This document shows, piece after piece, positions 7,549 to 15,323 of a DNA stretch of 62,254 nucleotides. How positions within the stretch are numbered: position 1 is the first letter of the stretch; each line of letters starts with the position of its first letter. Source of the stretch: an uncultured Porphyromonadaceae bacterium (GTDB taxonomy: Bacteria > Bacteroidota > Bacteroidia > Bacteroidales > Muribaculaceae). The position numbers and the translations under genes were made by a program. The stretch covers positions 1 to 62,254 of the forward strand of contig CAMWLR010000005.1 in assembly GCA_947175215.1 (NCBI GenBank), given 5' to 3'. The notes beneath the pieces are model-generated. The model did not search any database, was not told the origin of the DNA, and saw nothing but the letters and a program-made list of their open reading frames with translations.

Positions 7549-9414
7549 TTAGAAATTCTGAAGTACCATTACCTGACGCGGCGCGAATGTCATCTTCTTG
7601 TCGATCGTCACATCCTCACCTGAGATGAGGTCATGCAGACGGGTATCGTAGGGGAGTATCTCGAGAGTGCGCTCCATCGTCACTGTCAGGGGCTTTGATG
7701 TGCCGTTCATCATCACGGTCACCTCTTTGTCGCCGAGTTTGCGCTGATAGACATACAGGCCGTTCTGAGGCATGAAGTGTTTCAGCGAGCCCTTGGCGAT
7801 GACCTCGTTGGCCTCGCCACGACGCCAGTGCAGGAGTTTAGACATATAATCCCAGGCCTCGTTTTGCATCGGCGTGCGTCCCTCGGGAGTGAATGCGTTG
7901 ATGGTGTCGCCGGGGAATCCGCCGGGGAAGTCGCGGCGTACATATCCGTCTGACCCCTCCTTTGAACCGTTCATCAGCAGTTCGGTGCCGTAATAGAGTT
8001 GGGGGATACCGCGCGAAGTGAGCAGGAAGGTTATCGCCTGTTTCCATGAGCCGAGCGAGTCGGGCATCTCGAGGAGGAATCGGTCGGTGTCATGGTTGTC
8101 AAGGAATGTCAGCACTTTCTGTGGGTCTGGATAGAGGAAATCCATCGCCAGATGGTCATAGAGATGGTTAAGACCGTTCCAGGGGTCGGTCTCCTGATCG
8201 AAATATTTGTGTCCGTCGATCGAGATTTTGAAGTCCATGACTGTGGGGAGTTCTGTCTCGCGCGGATTCAGGCGGTTACCTTTTTGCCAGAATGCCGAGC
8301 CGGCCTCATTGCCATACCAACATTCACCCACGATATTAAAGTTTGGGTACTCAGTCATGATAGCTTTTGCCCACGATGCCATACCGTCGAGGTCTGCGTA
8401 TGGGTATGTATCCATTCTGATGCCGTTGATTTTTGACGACTCGATCCACCAGATTGAGTTCTGGATCAGATACTTCATCAGATGGGGATTGCGCTGGTTG
8501 AGGTCGGGCATGCCGAACACAAACCATCCGTTGACCGTATGGTCGAGATCATAGTCAGAGACGTAGGGGTCATGGATCGTAGAGAGGCGGAAGTTTGTCG
8601 TCTCCTCACCCTCCGGGTGGTTAAACCAATCCTTAGAGGGCATATCTGCCATCCAGGGATGAGAGATGCCCGAGTGGTTGAAGATCATATCCATAACCAC
8701 CTTGATACCCTTGCTGTTGGCCTCGGCCACCAGTTCTTGCCACTCATCGTTTGTGCCAAAGCGCGGGTCGATGCGGTAATAGTTAGTCGTGGCATAGCCG
8801 TGATAGCTGCCGCCCGGCATATCGTTCTCGAGGACGGGGCAGCTCCATATAGCCGTTACGCCGAGCGAGTCGATATAGTCGAGATTGTCGATGACACCGC
8901 GTAGGTTGCCTCCGTGACGCCCGTTATGATTGCTGCGGTCTGCGCCGATAGGGTATTGCAGCCCCTCGAGTGTCTTTGCCTCATCTATTTTACCCTGGGC
9001 AAAGCGGTCGGGCATAAGCAGATACAGCACGTCTGAGGCGTCAAATCCCTGATATTCCTCACCTTTTTTGGTGCGCTGTTTGAGTTCATAGCGCACGGTC
9101 TCATGCTTGCCGTTGAGGGTGAAACGTATATCCATAGTGCCGGGGCGCGCCTCGGGGGTGATGTCAAAATAGAGAAACTTATAGTTGGGGCTGTCAAGCG
9201 AGATGGCCTCTTTGAGTGTCACACCGGGGTAATCGGTTGTCACGTCGGCCGCCGCGATACCCGGGCCGGTGACCATTACCTGCAGGGTCTGGTCTGACAT
9301 CCCGGCCCACCAGTATGGTGGTTCTACATTGGTGATCATAGGCGCTTTTTTAGCACCGAAGACGCTCGCGACACCTGCGAGTAAGCTGAGCGAAATCATA
9401 GCCAGTCGTTTCAT
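7549..9414 (-). CDS. GH13 alpha-amylase / neopullulanase (SusA-like)
   Basis: This enzyme should hydrolyse alpha-1,4-glucans or cyclomaltodextrins in the periplasm. The 621 residues comprise a signal peptide (to about 21), an N-terminal beta-sandwich of the cyclomaltodextrinase type (about 25-115), the GH13 barrel and a C-terminal beta domain. Nucleophile Asp335 lies in GIRMDTYPYAD, acid/base Glu364 in IVGECWYG, and the third acid Asp442 in LDNHDTDR. MDMIFNHSG is the conserved first region. The size matches Bacteroides SusA. No susC/D genes are adjacent on this strand, unlike the classical starch locus. It is 53 bp downstream of the lipoprotein gene. Confidence 0.92.
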   Translation of the reverse strand: MKRLAMISLSLLAGVASVFGAKKAPMITNVEPPYWWAGMSDQTLQVMVTGPGIAAADVTTDYPGVTLKEAISLDSPNYKFLYFDITPEARPGTMDIRFTLNGKHETVRYELKQRTKKGEEYQGFDASDVLYLLMPDRFAQGKIDEAKTLEGLQYPIGADRSNHNGRHGGNLRGVIDNLDYIDSLGVTAIWSCPVLENDMPGGSYHGYATTNYYRIDPRFGTNDEWQELVAEANSKGIKVVMDMIFNHSGISHPWMADMPSKDWFNHPEGEETTNFRLSTIHDPYVSDYDLDHTVNGWFVFGMPDLNQRNPHLMKYLIQNSIWWIESSKINGIRMDTYPYADLDGMASWAKAIMTEYPNFNIVGECWYGNEAGSAFWQKGNRLNPRETELPTVMDFKISIDGHKYFDQETDPWNGLNHLYDHLAMDFLYPDPQKVLTFLDNHDTDRFLLEMPDSLGSWKQAITFLLTSRGIPQLYYGTELLMNGSKEGSDGYVRRDFPGGFPGDTINAFTPEGRTPMQNEAWDYMSKLLHWRRGEANEVIAKGSLKHFMPQNGLYVYQRKLGDKEVTVMMNGTSKPLTVTMERTLEILPYDTRLHDLISGEDVTIDKKMTFAPRQVMVLQNF

Positions 9415-9467
9415 GGATGATGATGTGAATAGTTATAGTTGCGGTATTGTAAGTCTATCGTCTGCCG

Positions 9468-11732
9468 TCAGTCGATGGGGATTAGTTTTATCAGGTCTAT
9501 AAGTATGACGTTTGAGGTCGGGTCGGCGTAGACGGGTGAGGGTTGGAAATATCGCAGTTCGAGATGGTTCTCTCCTTTATCGAGGTTGACGGTGAGGATA
9601 TTGCTCCATGCCGTCATCTCCTTCCACGAACTCTTCTCACCGGTGGCCGTCGCCGTGGCCGATGTGCGTTGCGTGAAGAAGAATACTCCGCTCTCAACGC
9701 CGTTGACCCTCAGTGATCTCAGGGCGAGCTTACGTTGCCCGTTGACTATACCGAGGCCATCGGCATAATGCACCGTCACCAGATAACGCCCGCTTGCCGG
9801 GGCATTGAAGTCAAATCTGATATTGCGGTTCTTGAATTTGTTTGACTCAACAAACTTAGATGCCAACGTTTTATCTTCGAGAACTTTAGTGCCGGTTGTT
9901 GCCAGTTCGGATGCGTAGATGAGGTTATTCATCCCCTGTGGGATGTATATATATGGAGTCGAACTGAAACTCGACAACGAACTGTTGACCAGGGCTGTAA
10001 ACTGCACAACTACCGGCGTCTTGGCATCATACAGCCGGTAGCTGTCGCGGAATATCTCCTGCACCATAACTCCGTTAAGATAGACCAGACGACCATCCCC
10101 GGCCCCGTTTTGCAGATATTCTGTCTCATCAGCGGTGAGTATATGTTGGGGCAGCGTGGCGGGCAATGTCCCCGCTTGGATGGATGCCTCACGGGGTGTC
10201 GACCATGTTACCACAGGCGGGAGTGGCGAGAGCAGCTGATTGTCAAGGAGTGTGACACCCCCGGGGTCGGCGATCGCTCCGGCAAGGGTAATGGCTATCG
10301 TGTGATGACCCTCGAGATGTCCGGGGATGAACGGGTCTGCGGGTTTGTCGTCGATCGTAAAGGTCGATATGACCTTACCCGTGCCGTTGATTTTTATGTC
10401 AAGGATAGCTTTGCGGTAATGCAGACCGGTTATCTGTTTCTCTCCCGGGAGATTCTCAGGGATATACGGGGTGAAAAACACGCCGTCGCGCACAAATCTA
10501 ATGCCGAGCAATCCTCTGAGAATAAATGTCGTGAAGGTTGATCTGAATGACGGTGGCCGATGCCTGAATCCTAACAAACGCTTCCCCTCGACAGCCAACA
10601 GGTCGCCCACCGCGCGAGAGTAGGCTGCCTCATTACCTTGACGTGCCGAGGCAACCGCGCGCGCCACTTGCAGCAGCGTGGCGGGGATCTCATCTTTGAT
10701 CTCGCTGCGTGCGGGGGGCAGTTGGGGATGGTATAATGTGACACCGTTATGCCCCACGGGGGTCTTGCGTATGACGGCATCGGCTATCCCCTCGGGCAAT
10801 ATGCCCGATATGACGGCTATCGACTGGGCGAGGTTATCGGTCGATTGCAGCGGTAACTGTGAGGTAGGGATGCCGTACATCATCCCGCTGAAATACCCCA
10901 TGTTGGGTATCCACATGAGATTCTTGAGTGCAGAGACGAGTGAGTCGGCCGGTTGGCCGATGTTTGTCATGGCTGCCGCATAGGCCACGTTTACCCCGAG
11001 TGTCGAAATGGCGGCGACATCGGCTGGCTGCATCCACTCGGGCAGAAATCCGTCACCCGCAGCCATATAATAGGGTAGACCGGTATATAATCCGGTCGCC
11101 GGGTTACGGCTCATACGGTTATCAGTCGCCAGGGCGGTCGAGGCTGTCTGGTGCAGGAAATGTTCCCACTGCTTGTCACCGTGGGCAACCGCCCACTCAG
11201 AGGCTGCCATTAGCCACTCGGCATTGGCATTGATCATGGGCCATGAGGCCGAGTGAGTTTCGAGCGGCAGGATCACGCCGTTTTTCACCCTGCGTCTGAG
11301 CACCTCCGTCGCCGAGTCGTTTTGCAGCGGATTGAGATATATCTCATAGGGTGTGAGTGGCCTGTAACGACCTGATGAGGGGATTGATGCCTCAAGTCGG
11401 TAGAGAAAGTCGAGCAGCGGGTGTGCCGAGGTGAATTTCATCCTCCCCGGCAATATCTCCCCGGCAGTTATCGAGTCGAGGACATTACCGGTGACCCTGA
11501 CCTCCATGACAGAGTCTGACATTGCCCTGAGCACCACCCCGTCATGCAGGTCGATGCTGTCTGGCCAGATGTCATATGATTCGTTATGGGCGATAGGGTC
11601 AACCTTTTTGATTGCCGTCTCGCCACACGATGCCATTGTCAGCAGCCATATCAGCATGGCCGCGACAGCCCCTACGCGCCTCAACGTGCGATGCGCGGAG
11701 AAAGTTACGGGTTCATGCGGGGATACTGACAC
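9468..11732 (-). CDS. Lipoprotein with six-hairpin glycosidase-like core and C-terminal beta domain
   Basis: A 754-residue probable surface or periplasmic lipoprotein: a long basic start, one hydrophobic segment and lipobox LLTMASC (Cys about 35). Residues 130-420 have the helical, Trp-rich character of (alpha/alpha)6 hairpin glycosidases, including ASWPMINANAEWLMAASEWA and STLGVNVAYAAAMTNIG. The C-terminal 200 residues look like a carbohydrate-binding beta-sandwich (SGRYLVTVHYADG, LDKGENHLELRYF). Its place before a GH13 amylase supports an alpha-glucan-related role. I cannot name the catalytic acids, so it may be a binding protein. The start could be internal Met26. Confidence 0.6.
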   Translation of the reverse strand: MSVSPHEPVTFSAHRTLRRVGAVAAMLIWLLTMASCGETAIKKVDPIAHNESYDIWPDSIDLHDGVVLRAMSDSVMEVRVTGNVLDSITAGEILPGRMKFTSAHPLLDFLYRLEASIPSSGRYRPLTPYEIYLNPLQNDSATEVLRRRVKNGVILPLETHSASWPMINANAEWLMAASEWAVAHGDKQWEHFLHQTASTALATDNRMSRNPATGLYTGLPYYMAAGDGFLPEWMQPADVAAISTLGVNVAYAAAMTNIGQPADSLVSALKNLMWIPNMGYFSGMMYGIPTSQLPLQSTDNLAQSIAVISGILPEGIADAVIRKTPVGHNGVTLYHPQLPPARSEIKDEIPATLLQVARAVASARQGNEAAYSRAVGDLLAVEGKRLLGFRHRPPSFRSTFTTFILRGLLGIRFVRDGVFFTPYIPENLPGEKQITGLHYRKAILDIKINGTGKVISTFTIDDKPADPFIPGHLEGHHTIAITLAGAIADPGGVTLLDNQLLSPLPPVVTWSTPREASIQAGTLPATLPQHILTADETEYLQNGAGDGRLVYLNGVMVQEIFRDSYRLYDAKTPVVVQFTALVNSSLSSFSSTPYIYIPQGMNNLIYASELATTGTKVLEDKTLASKFVESNKFKNRNIRFDFNAPASGRYLVTVHYADGLGIVNGQRKLALRSLRVNGVESGVFFFTQRTSATATATGEKSSWKEMTAWSNILTVNLDKGENHLELRYFQPSPVYADPTSNVILIDLIKLIPID

Positions 11733-11753
11733 TTGGCGGACGGTGCAGGGGGG

Positions 11754-13016
11754 TTATTTCTTGATTTTACGGGCGATATCCTTGGGAATAGCATCTTTGT
11801 GTACGAGGATATCAATGGTCTTTGCGTAGAAATAAGGCTCTGACACGTAGAAGAATCCGTCGTATACCTGATTTGTATCCCACGAGTTGCGTACTTTGTA
11901 ATATCGGTTACCTTTCTTGTCGCGGGCGATGCCGATGATCTCCATGCCGTGATCATCGGTAGTCTCCTGAGAGTCAAACATCTGCTGGCGCAGTTGCTGT
12001 GTGATCTCCATTTCGGGTACCGGTTCTTTGAAATCAAAACGGGCGGCAGCGCGGTCTTTGTCGCTGAGTTTGACCCAGCGTGACAGTTCTGACCCATCGA
12101 GATCGGCCTCGGTGGTCTCTTTGGGCATGACGGCATAACCCTCATACCATTTGAAACCTCCCTCACTGACATCGGCAGCCCATACCACGGGATAACCCTT
12201 GTCGATGGCGTTGTCTACGACTGCCTTCATCTCCTCCATGGGCAGATTGACCGATTTCTCCCAGATCCAGTTATCGGGTACCTCTACGGCAAACTCCTCA
12301 TAGAACGGGTGGTGGGTGAATGATGTAATCGACACATAGTCATCGACATTGATAGGCAGAGACTTGGCATAGCTCAGGGGGGTGTAGGTCTTGCCGTTGA
12401 CGGTGAATGTCTCGGGCACTTTGCCCAGATATGCATCGAGGATAGCCTCGTAGCCTTTGCGCCAAGCTGTCGAGATTTTCTTGTTGGGGTTAGACTTGAC
12501 GGCATCGAGATAGGCTTTGAGCACGGCATCGAGTTCGCCGTGCACATGTTTCGGTTCGCCATAGTTAAGGCCGGTGTAAACATCTTCAGGAACAGCGCCA
12601 TACTTGGCCCATACATAGGGTACATCGAGGGCTGACCCGCCGGCGGCAAAGTTAGTCTGGCCATACAGACGGATATAACGGTCAGCCTTGTCGAGATAGC
12701 ACTGGCGCACGGTAAACATCTCGCTCAGGTCGAGCGAGTCGCCATTCTGGCGCAAGATCTCATCCTCAAAGAATGATGTCGAGGCGAAACACCAGCATGT
12801 GCCGCTCTTGTTCTGGTCTTTGACCGAGGTGTGAGGTAGCACCTTTATGTCTATAAAGCCGAAACCGATTGAGTCGGCTGAGAGAGTGTCGGCCTGCTCG
12901 GTAACATCAAACGCACGTGTGGCTGCGTTGTCAAATCGGCCTGAGTTGTCGTATGCTGCTGCGCTGAGCGTGATAGAGGCGGCGGTGATTACCGCTAATG
13001 ATGACTGTATCTTCAT
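11754..13016 (-). CDS. C1 family aminopeptidase, bleomycin hydrolase-like, secreted
   Basis: A papain-like cysteine aminopeptidase of the BleH/PepC type. Catalytic Cys74 is in NKSGTCWCFAST, His in DDHGMEIIG, and Asn in KVRNSWD. The start is placed at MKIQSSLAVI (420 residues) because a TAAATTTG -7 box at 13038-13045 overlaps the longer ORF start at 13040. The N-terminus is a signal peptide (AASITLSAAAYD), unlike cytosolic PepC, so it acts outside the cytoplasm. First gene of the probable run leading to the amylase, 21 bp before the lipoprotein gene. Confidence 0.9.
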   Translation of the reverse strand: MKIQSSLAVITAASITLSAAAYDNSGRFDNAATRAFDVTEQADTLSADSIGFGFIDIKVLPHTSVKDQNKSGTCWCFASTSFFEDEILRQNGDSLDLSEMFTVRQCYLDKADRYIRLYGQTNFAAGGSALDVPYVWAKYGAVPEDVYTGLNYGEPKHVHGELDAVLKAYLDAVKSNPNKKISTAWRKGYEAILDAYLGKVPETFTVNGKTYTPLSYAKSLPINVDDYVSITSFTHHPFYEEFAVEVPDNWIWEKSVNLPMEEMKAVVDNAIDKGYPVVWAADVSEGGFKWYEGYAVMPKETTEADLDGSELSRWVKLSDKDRAAARFDFKEPVPEMEITQQLRQQMFDSQETTDDHGMEIIGIARDKKGNRYYKVRNSWDTNQVYDGFFYVSEPYFYAKTIDILVHKDAIPKDIARKIKK

Positions 13017-13037
13017 TGTCTGAGTGTTGATTTGAGG

Positions 13038-13045
13038 CAAATTTA
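13038..13045 (-). promoter_or_regulatory. -7 box of the C1 peptidase promoter
   Basis: TAAATTTG followed by C on the minus strand, about 22 bp before the chosen ATG. It rules against the longer ORF start, which would lie within the promoter. Confidence 0.6.
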
Positions 13046-13156
13046 CGAAATTGTTTTGGAATTACGAAATTGTTTTCGGCTACCCGGAATGACTACCTGA
13101 ATTACACGCTCGCAACACCCCTAAATTACACCGGCAAAAAGATTTTTGCCCAAAGG

Positions 13157-13188
13157 TTTGGCTGTTAACCGAAAAATATCTAAATTTG
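13157..13188 (+). promoter_or_regulatory. Promoter of the L31 gene
   Basis: TTTG (13157-13160), a 20 bp spacer and TAAATTTG (13181-13188). The leader to the ATG at 13265 is about 70 nt. Confidence 0.72.
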
Positions 13189-13264
13189 CAGGCCATTACT
13201 CAAAAGTCGCCCTACCAGCGACGCTTCCGCAATGTATTAGAAAATAATAACAACCGCAGATAAA

Positions 13265-13519
13265 ATGAAAAAAGACATCCATCCCTCTAACTATCGTAAA
13301 GTGGTTTTCAAAGATATGTCGAACGAGGAGATCTTCATCACCCATTCGACCGTGGCTGCCAAGGAGACTATCGAAATTGATGGCGAAACCTATCCTCTGG
13401 TGAAGCTTGAAATCACATCTTCTTCTCATCCTTTCTTCACAGGTAAGCAGAAGCTGGTAGATACCGCCGGTCGCGTCGACAAGTTCCGTTCACGCTACGG
13501 TGACCGCAAAAAGAAATAA
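13265..13519 (+). CDS. rpmE2: 50S ribosomal protein L31 type B
   Basis: The 84-residue protein ([20 protein letters not shown]...) shows the type B L31 pattern: [25 protein letters not shown] with no cysteines, so no zinc is bound. In organisms with both forms this type replaces zinc L31 under zinc limitation; in Bacteroidota it is commonly the only copy. It stands alone with its own promoter and a strong terminator. Confidence 0.96.
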   Translation: MKKDIHPSNYRKVVFKDMSNEEIFITHSTVAAKETIEIDGETYPLVKLEITSSSHPFFTGKQKLVDTAGRVDKFRSRYGDRKKK

Positions 13520-13534
13520 TCATCTGATAAAGAC

Positions 13535-13587
13535 GATAAAACTAAGGCGAGACATCCTCAATCAAGATGTCTCGCCTTAGTTTTATC
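13535..13587. terminator. Bidirectional terminator with 22-bp perfect stem
   Basis: GATAAAACTAAGGCGAGACATC and its exact reverse complement flank a 9 nt loop, with T-rich ends in both directions. The right end overlaps the stop codon of the convergent membrane-protein gene by two bases. Confidence 0.9.
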
Positions 13588-13948
13588 AGTGAGATTTTGC
13601 GGGGCGATCAAGCGGACTGGGTGTCGGTGGCTGTGCGGGGCGAGTGATCTTGCGCGTGCGGCTGCTATTATTATGAGACCGGCGCTGCCTTTTGTCAGGA
13701 TTGTTTGTGTCTGCATCGTCACTTGTCCCGGCCCTCGGGTTGACGGTCGAGTCTGTCGATAGGTGAGGGGTAAATCTGGCAGCTGACTGCTCGAGTTTCA
13801 GCGAGTCGATACGCCGGCTGTCATAAGTGCCGGGTGTCTCCACGTTAGAGGAGCTGCCTTTTGTGAGCCATACGATAAGAATGACCGTCAGCATCAGGGC
13901 TATCAGTATCAGCGACCCCCGCAGTTCGCCGTGCGTCATCGGTCTCAA
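13586..13948 (-). CDS. Small single-pass membrane protein, function unknown
   Basis: A 120-residue protein with one membrane helix near the N-terminus (SLILIALMLTVILIVWL) and a long polar tail rich in Ser, Asn, Arg and Pro, probably disordered. No domain is recognised. It begins 2 bp after the stop of the DUF4421 gene, so the two are likely translationally coupled. The start could instead be Met5 (MTHGELRG). The anchor plus basic tail suggests an envelope adaptor, but nothing in the sequence proves this. Confidence 0.65.
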   Translation of the reverse strand: MRPMTHGELRGSLILIALMLTVILIVWLTKGSSSNVETPGTYDSRRIDSLKLEQSAARFTPHLSTDSTVNPRAGTSDDADTNNPDKRQRRSHNNSSRTRKITRPAQPPTPSPLDRPAKSH

Positions 13949-13950
13949 TG

Positions 13951-15066
13951 TTACCAGAGATTAAATCTGAATCCCGCCGAGGCCTCCATTGACATATTGT
14001 TGGCCAGCAGGGTGTGCTGTTTGTCATAAACGATATTGGTGTCGACCATTCCCACAATGCCGAAAAACCACCGCTTCTGGTAGTTATATATAAGTGACAG
14101 TTTCAGGCGGTTGCTCATGGCGAATGTAGTGCGCTGGTTGTCAAGAGATGTCACATAGCCGGCGCGGATGCCGAATGTCGGTGCCTCCGAGACTCCCAGG
14201 CACCATCCGGGACGGAAGACCCAGTTATAACCGTATCCTATTTTAAGGGCATAGTTCTTGTTTCTGACGCGGTAGTGGTTATCCCACTCAGGCGGCAGCT
14301 GTGATGCCTCGGGCTGATCGTCGAATACGCCTGTAAAATTCATGTCGTAATTCTGTTGCCAGTATGAGAATCCGGCATATAACGACCCGCCGCTCTTTAC
14401 CTGTATCTTTGAGTATGAAAACGCAGCGGCCTGAGAGTAACGGCGGTGATTAAAGAAGTAATAGAGATTAACACCCCAGCTGTCTGAGTGGAATCCGTGA
14501 AAGGGGATATCGACATCTCTAACCGCCCCCGGAAACCCCAGGCGGTCGATCTTCATATATGAGTCGTTGGTGATCGTGTATAGTTCGGCTCCGAAAAGCG
14601 AGCAGTTAAACTGGAAGTTAAACCGCTTTCGCGCCCCAGAGTCGGCATTGAAAAATTTGCTCACGTTCATATCATATCCCACCGACACGGCCATATAGGT
14701 CAGCCATAACCCCATAGAGGTCGAGGGACGGCTCTCGAAGCCGAATTTATAGTCATCCTCTAACCTGAAGTTATAGGTGTCGATCCAGCTCTCGGTCTTG
14801 ATCTTGACGTTGAACTTATACCCTGAACCCTGCACATAGGTCGAGTCATAGTTGTTAAAGAAGTGATCGCCCCAACGGTAAGTGTTTACACAAAATCGGG
14901 GAAATTTACCCCATGCGGCTATCGAGTCGAGGCTGAATCGGCTTTCGCACTTCCCCTCTTGCGTGCCTGAAAAGATCAACGTCGCCAGTAATATCAGTAA
15001 AAGAGCGGTTTTGCGGGATAAAGTCTCTCCGCATCCACCTCTCTTGATATCCGATGATATGTGCAT
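13951..15066 (-). CDS. DUF4421 family predicted outer-membrane protein
   Basis: The start is placed at MHISSDIKRGG (371 residues) because the -7 box at 15094-15101 puts the longer ORF start inside the promoter. A hydrophobic signal (TALLLILLATLIFSG) is followed by alternating aromatic/polar strands typical of a beta-barrel (YKFNVKIKTESWIDTYNFR, YALKIGYGYNWVFRPGWCLG) and a C-terminal strand ending in aromatic FRFNLW. The RWGDHFFNNYDSTYV segment is typical of DUF4421. Function unknown. Co-transcribed with the small membrane protein downstream. Confidence 0.8.
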   Translation of the reverse strand: MHISSDIKRGGCGETLSRKTALLLILLATLIFSGTQEGKCESRFSLDSIAAWGKFPRFCVNTYRWGDHFFNNYDSTYVQGSGYKFNVKIKTESWIDTYNFRLEDDYKFGFESRPSTSMGLWLTYMAVSVGYDMNVSKFFNADSGARKRFNFQFNCSLFGAELYTITNDSYMKIDRLGFPGAVRDVDIPFHGFHSDSWGVNLYYFFNHRRYSQAAAFSYSKIQVKSGGSLYAGFSYWQQNYDMNFTGVFDDQPEASQLPPEWDNHYRVRNKNYALKIGYGYNWVFRPGWCLGVSEAPTFGIRAGYVTSLDNQRTTFAMSNRLKLSLIYNYQKRWFFGIVGMVDTNIVYDKQHTLLANNMSMEASAGFRFNLW

Positions 15067-15093
15067 TGTTGTTGGGGACTGCATAATCGGGTG

Positions 15094-15101
15094 CAAAGTT
15101 A
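15094..15101 (-). promoter_or_regulatory. -7 box of the DUF4421 gene promoter
   Basis: TAACTTTG followed by C on the minus strand, with an approximate -33 (TTGG) about 20 bp upstream. It determines the start choice for the DUF4421 gene. Confidence 0.5.
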
Positions 15102-15169
15102 GCAATATTCACCGAATTATGCCAATCTTTGGCGTAGACTACCAAAAATTTAAGGCCATCTAAAATGAT

Positions 15170-15226
15170 AAAATCATAGCCCTCTAAGTCAGCTGACGAT
15201 CATCAGTCTTAGAGGGCTATGATTTT
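15170..15226. other. 19-bp perfect inverted repeat between DUF4421 promoter and subtilase gene
   Basis: AAAATCATAGCCCTCTAAG pairs with CTTAGAGGGCTATGATTTT around a 19 nt loop. It is built like the bidirectional terminators elsewhere, but it lies upstream of the DUF4421 gene and about 100 bp past the subtilase stop. It therefore probably terminates the subtilase transcript on reading leftwards. Confidence 0.7.
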
Positions 15227-15231
15227 AGGGG

Positions 15232-15315
15232 ATTATTAGCCTAATCGGTAATATTAGACATATTAGTCATGTCGGTCAAATTAGTCTCATCAGGCTAATT
15301 AGTCAAATTGGGCTG
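15232..15315. repeat. Degenerate tandem repeats of an ATTAGTC-type motif
   Basis: Four to five imperfect copies of an 18-19 bp unit of the form ATTAGTCnnnTCnGGCTA lie between the subtilase stop and the downstream hairpin. The clearest are ATTAGTCATGTCGGTCAA, ATTAGTCTCATCAGGCTA and ATTAGTCAAATTGGGCTGA. No coding potential is visible. Confidence 0.6.
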
Positions 15316-15323
15316 AGCGGGTC

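Noticed and set aside
15232-15315. CRISPR-like array
   Set aside because: Units are only 18-19 bp, degenerate and contiguous without unique spacers, and no cas gene is present.
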